Source: Sediminibacterium sp. Gen4 (lineage in GTDB: Bacteria; Bacteroidota; Bacteroidia; Chitinophagales; Chitinophagaceae). From it: 64,000 bases of DNA. Both the position numbers and the translations under genes were made by a program. Positions 63,503 to 64,000 of the stretch are shown piece after piece. The stretch is from assembly GCA_013391385.1 (NCBI GenBank), contig JACBFI010000016.1, positions 1 to 64,000 of the forward strand, in the 5' to 3' direction. The notes under the pieces were generated by a model. That model saw only the letters and a program-made list of their open reading frames with translations, did no database searches and had not been told where the DNA came from. How positions within the stretch are numbered: the stretch's first letter is position 1; each line of letters opens with the position of its first letter.

Positions 63503-64000
63503 ATGAAAAAATATGTACTGCTATCCGGCTGGATCCTTTCTTGCTTACTATCTGTGGCTCAGACAAAAACAGCTACTAAGTCTGCTCCTAAACCTGCTAC
63601 CGGGCGAAATATTCCTATCACACTCACTCCTTTAAAAAACTGTAAGGTATATCTGGGCAGCTATCTGGGAACCGGAAGAACATTGGTTGACTCTGCTATG
63701 CTCAATGAGAAGAGTGAGGGCGTATTTAAGGGTGATAAAAAACTCCCCGGAGGAATTTATTTTGTGGTATCTCCACAAATGACCATTCAGTTTGAATTGC
63801 TGATGGATGATATTCAGCAGTTCTCCATCAAGGGTGACACTTCTTTAAAAGATCAGGCTACAATTATTGGTTCAAAAGACAATGATCTTTTTAAAACTTA
63901 TACCGCGTATTCTGTTGAAAAAGGACAACTAAGGCAACAACTCAGTACTGCTTACAAAGCAGCTACCAATAAAGCTGATTCTACCCGTTTATACAATTCG
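63503..64000 (+). CDS. Secreted protein, probably DUF4369/DUF5106 thioredoxin-like N-terminus (partial)
   Basis: An open frame of 166 codons that runs off the right edge. The signal peptide reads MKKYVLLSGWILSCLLSVAQ, followed by a Thr/Ala/Pro-rich linker and a beta-sandwich-like region (NCKVYLGSYLGTGRTLVDS, GGIYFVVSPQMTIQFELLMDD). This is typical of the N-terminal domain of Bacteroidota thiol-disulfide proteins of the AhpC/TSA group; the thioredoxin domain would lie beyond the window. ATG at 63503; GAATTTTG, one mismatch from the -7 consensus, ends 4 nt upstream. Confidence 0.75.
   Translation, partial: MKKYVLLSGWILSCLLSVAQTKTATKSAPKPATGRNIPITLTPLKNCKVYLGSYLGTGRTLVDSAMLNEKSEGVFKGDKKLPGGIYFVVSPQMTIQFELLMDDIQQFSIKGDTSLKDQATIIGSKDNDLFKTYTAYSVEKGQLRQQLSTAYKAATNKADSTRLYNS

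Noticed and set aside
1-64000. tRNA, rRNA, CRISPR arrays, prophage or intact insertion sequences
   Set aside because: No T-arm motifs, conserved rRNA segments, spaced direct repeats, phage structural genes or complete transposases were seen.

Overview
The window looks like a stretch of chromosome from a Bacteroidota bacterium, most likely of the Chitinophagaceae or a close relative. The evidence is gldC, an IPExxxVDY-family protein, a DUF4290 protein, DUF3667, a SCO-type copper protein, a TonB-dependent receptor with a carboxypeptidase-like N-terminal domain, many promoters of the Bacteroidota form TAnnTTTG with an upstream TTTG/TTG, and almost no Shine-Dalgarno sequences. Most of it is housekeeping sequence; no tRNA, rRNA, CRISPR array, prophage or intact insertion sequence was recognised.

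Layout. 1-650: decayed non-coding sequence, with a remnant of an M24 peptidase. 0.65-4.9 kb (minus): CBS protein, alpha/beta hydrolase, CvpA, YqeY, gldC, glycosyltransferase. 5-9.7 kb: macroglobulin/TonB-plug protein, SRPBCC protein, 3-hydroxyacyl-CoA dehydrogenase, MerR regulator, MscS channel. 9.7-14.1 kb (minus): lpxH, a gamma-glutamylcyclotransferase, a LUD protein, ftsH, rsfS; divergent birA follows. 15-19.6 kb: selD, a CtlX-like protein that has lost its catalytic Cys, pterin dehydratase, IPExxxVDY protein, M28 peptidase. 19.8-24 kb: ArsR/SRPBCC-VOC operon, DoxX, DUF3667, esterase. 24.2-27.9 kb: a two-component system plus BamA-like outer membrane protein that looks acquired and ends in an attC-like structure. 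28-36.5 kb: S41 peptidase, tsf, rpsB, rpsI, rplM, hydrolase, VIT1-type transporter, amidohydrolase, recO. 36.7-46.6 kb: pheS, DUF4290, murA, a response regulator with a seven-PAS histidine kinase, nitroreductase, gmk, SDR. 46.6-52.4 kb: lysS, a GNAT pseudogene, an RluE-type pseudouridine synthase preceded by a candidate small RNA/attenuator, lpxD, thioredoxin-like protein, epimerase. 52.5-57.2 kb: a metal-homeostasis cluster (Fur/Zur-like regulator, SCO, MerC, DtxR/MntR-like regulator, TonB receptor) with two clear operators. 57.3-64 kb (mostly minus): cysS, endonuclease/exonuclease/phosphatase protein, two tandem rhomboids, rlmD, and the start of a secreted thiol-disulfide-type lipoprotein-like protein.

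Three things stand out. First, gene ends are repeatedly marked by long inverted repeats built from short low-complexity words, and flanking stop codons often lie in the arms. Second, several promoters have the -7 box exactly 4 nt before the start codon, which predicts leaderless mRNAs. Third, several enzymes carry substitutions at catalytic positions: CtlX Cys to Ser, MurA Cys to Asp, and a rhomboid with GAGS in place of GASG. All start choices were checked against the nucleotide sequence; where the longest frame began with TTG inside a promoter or repeat, a downstream start was chosen.
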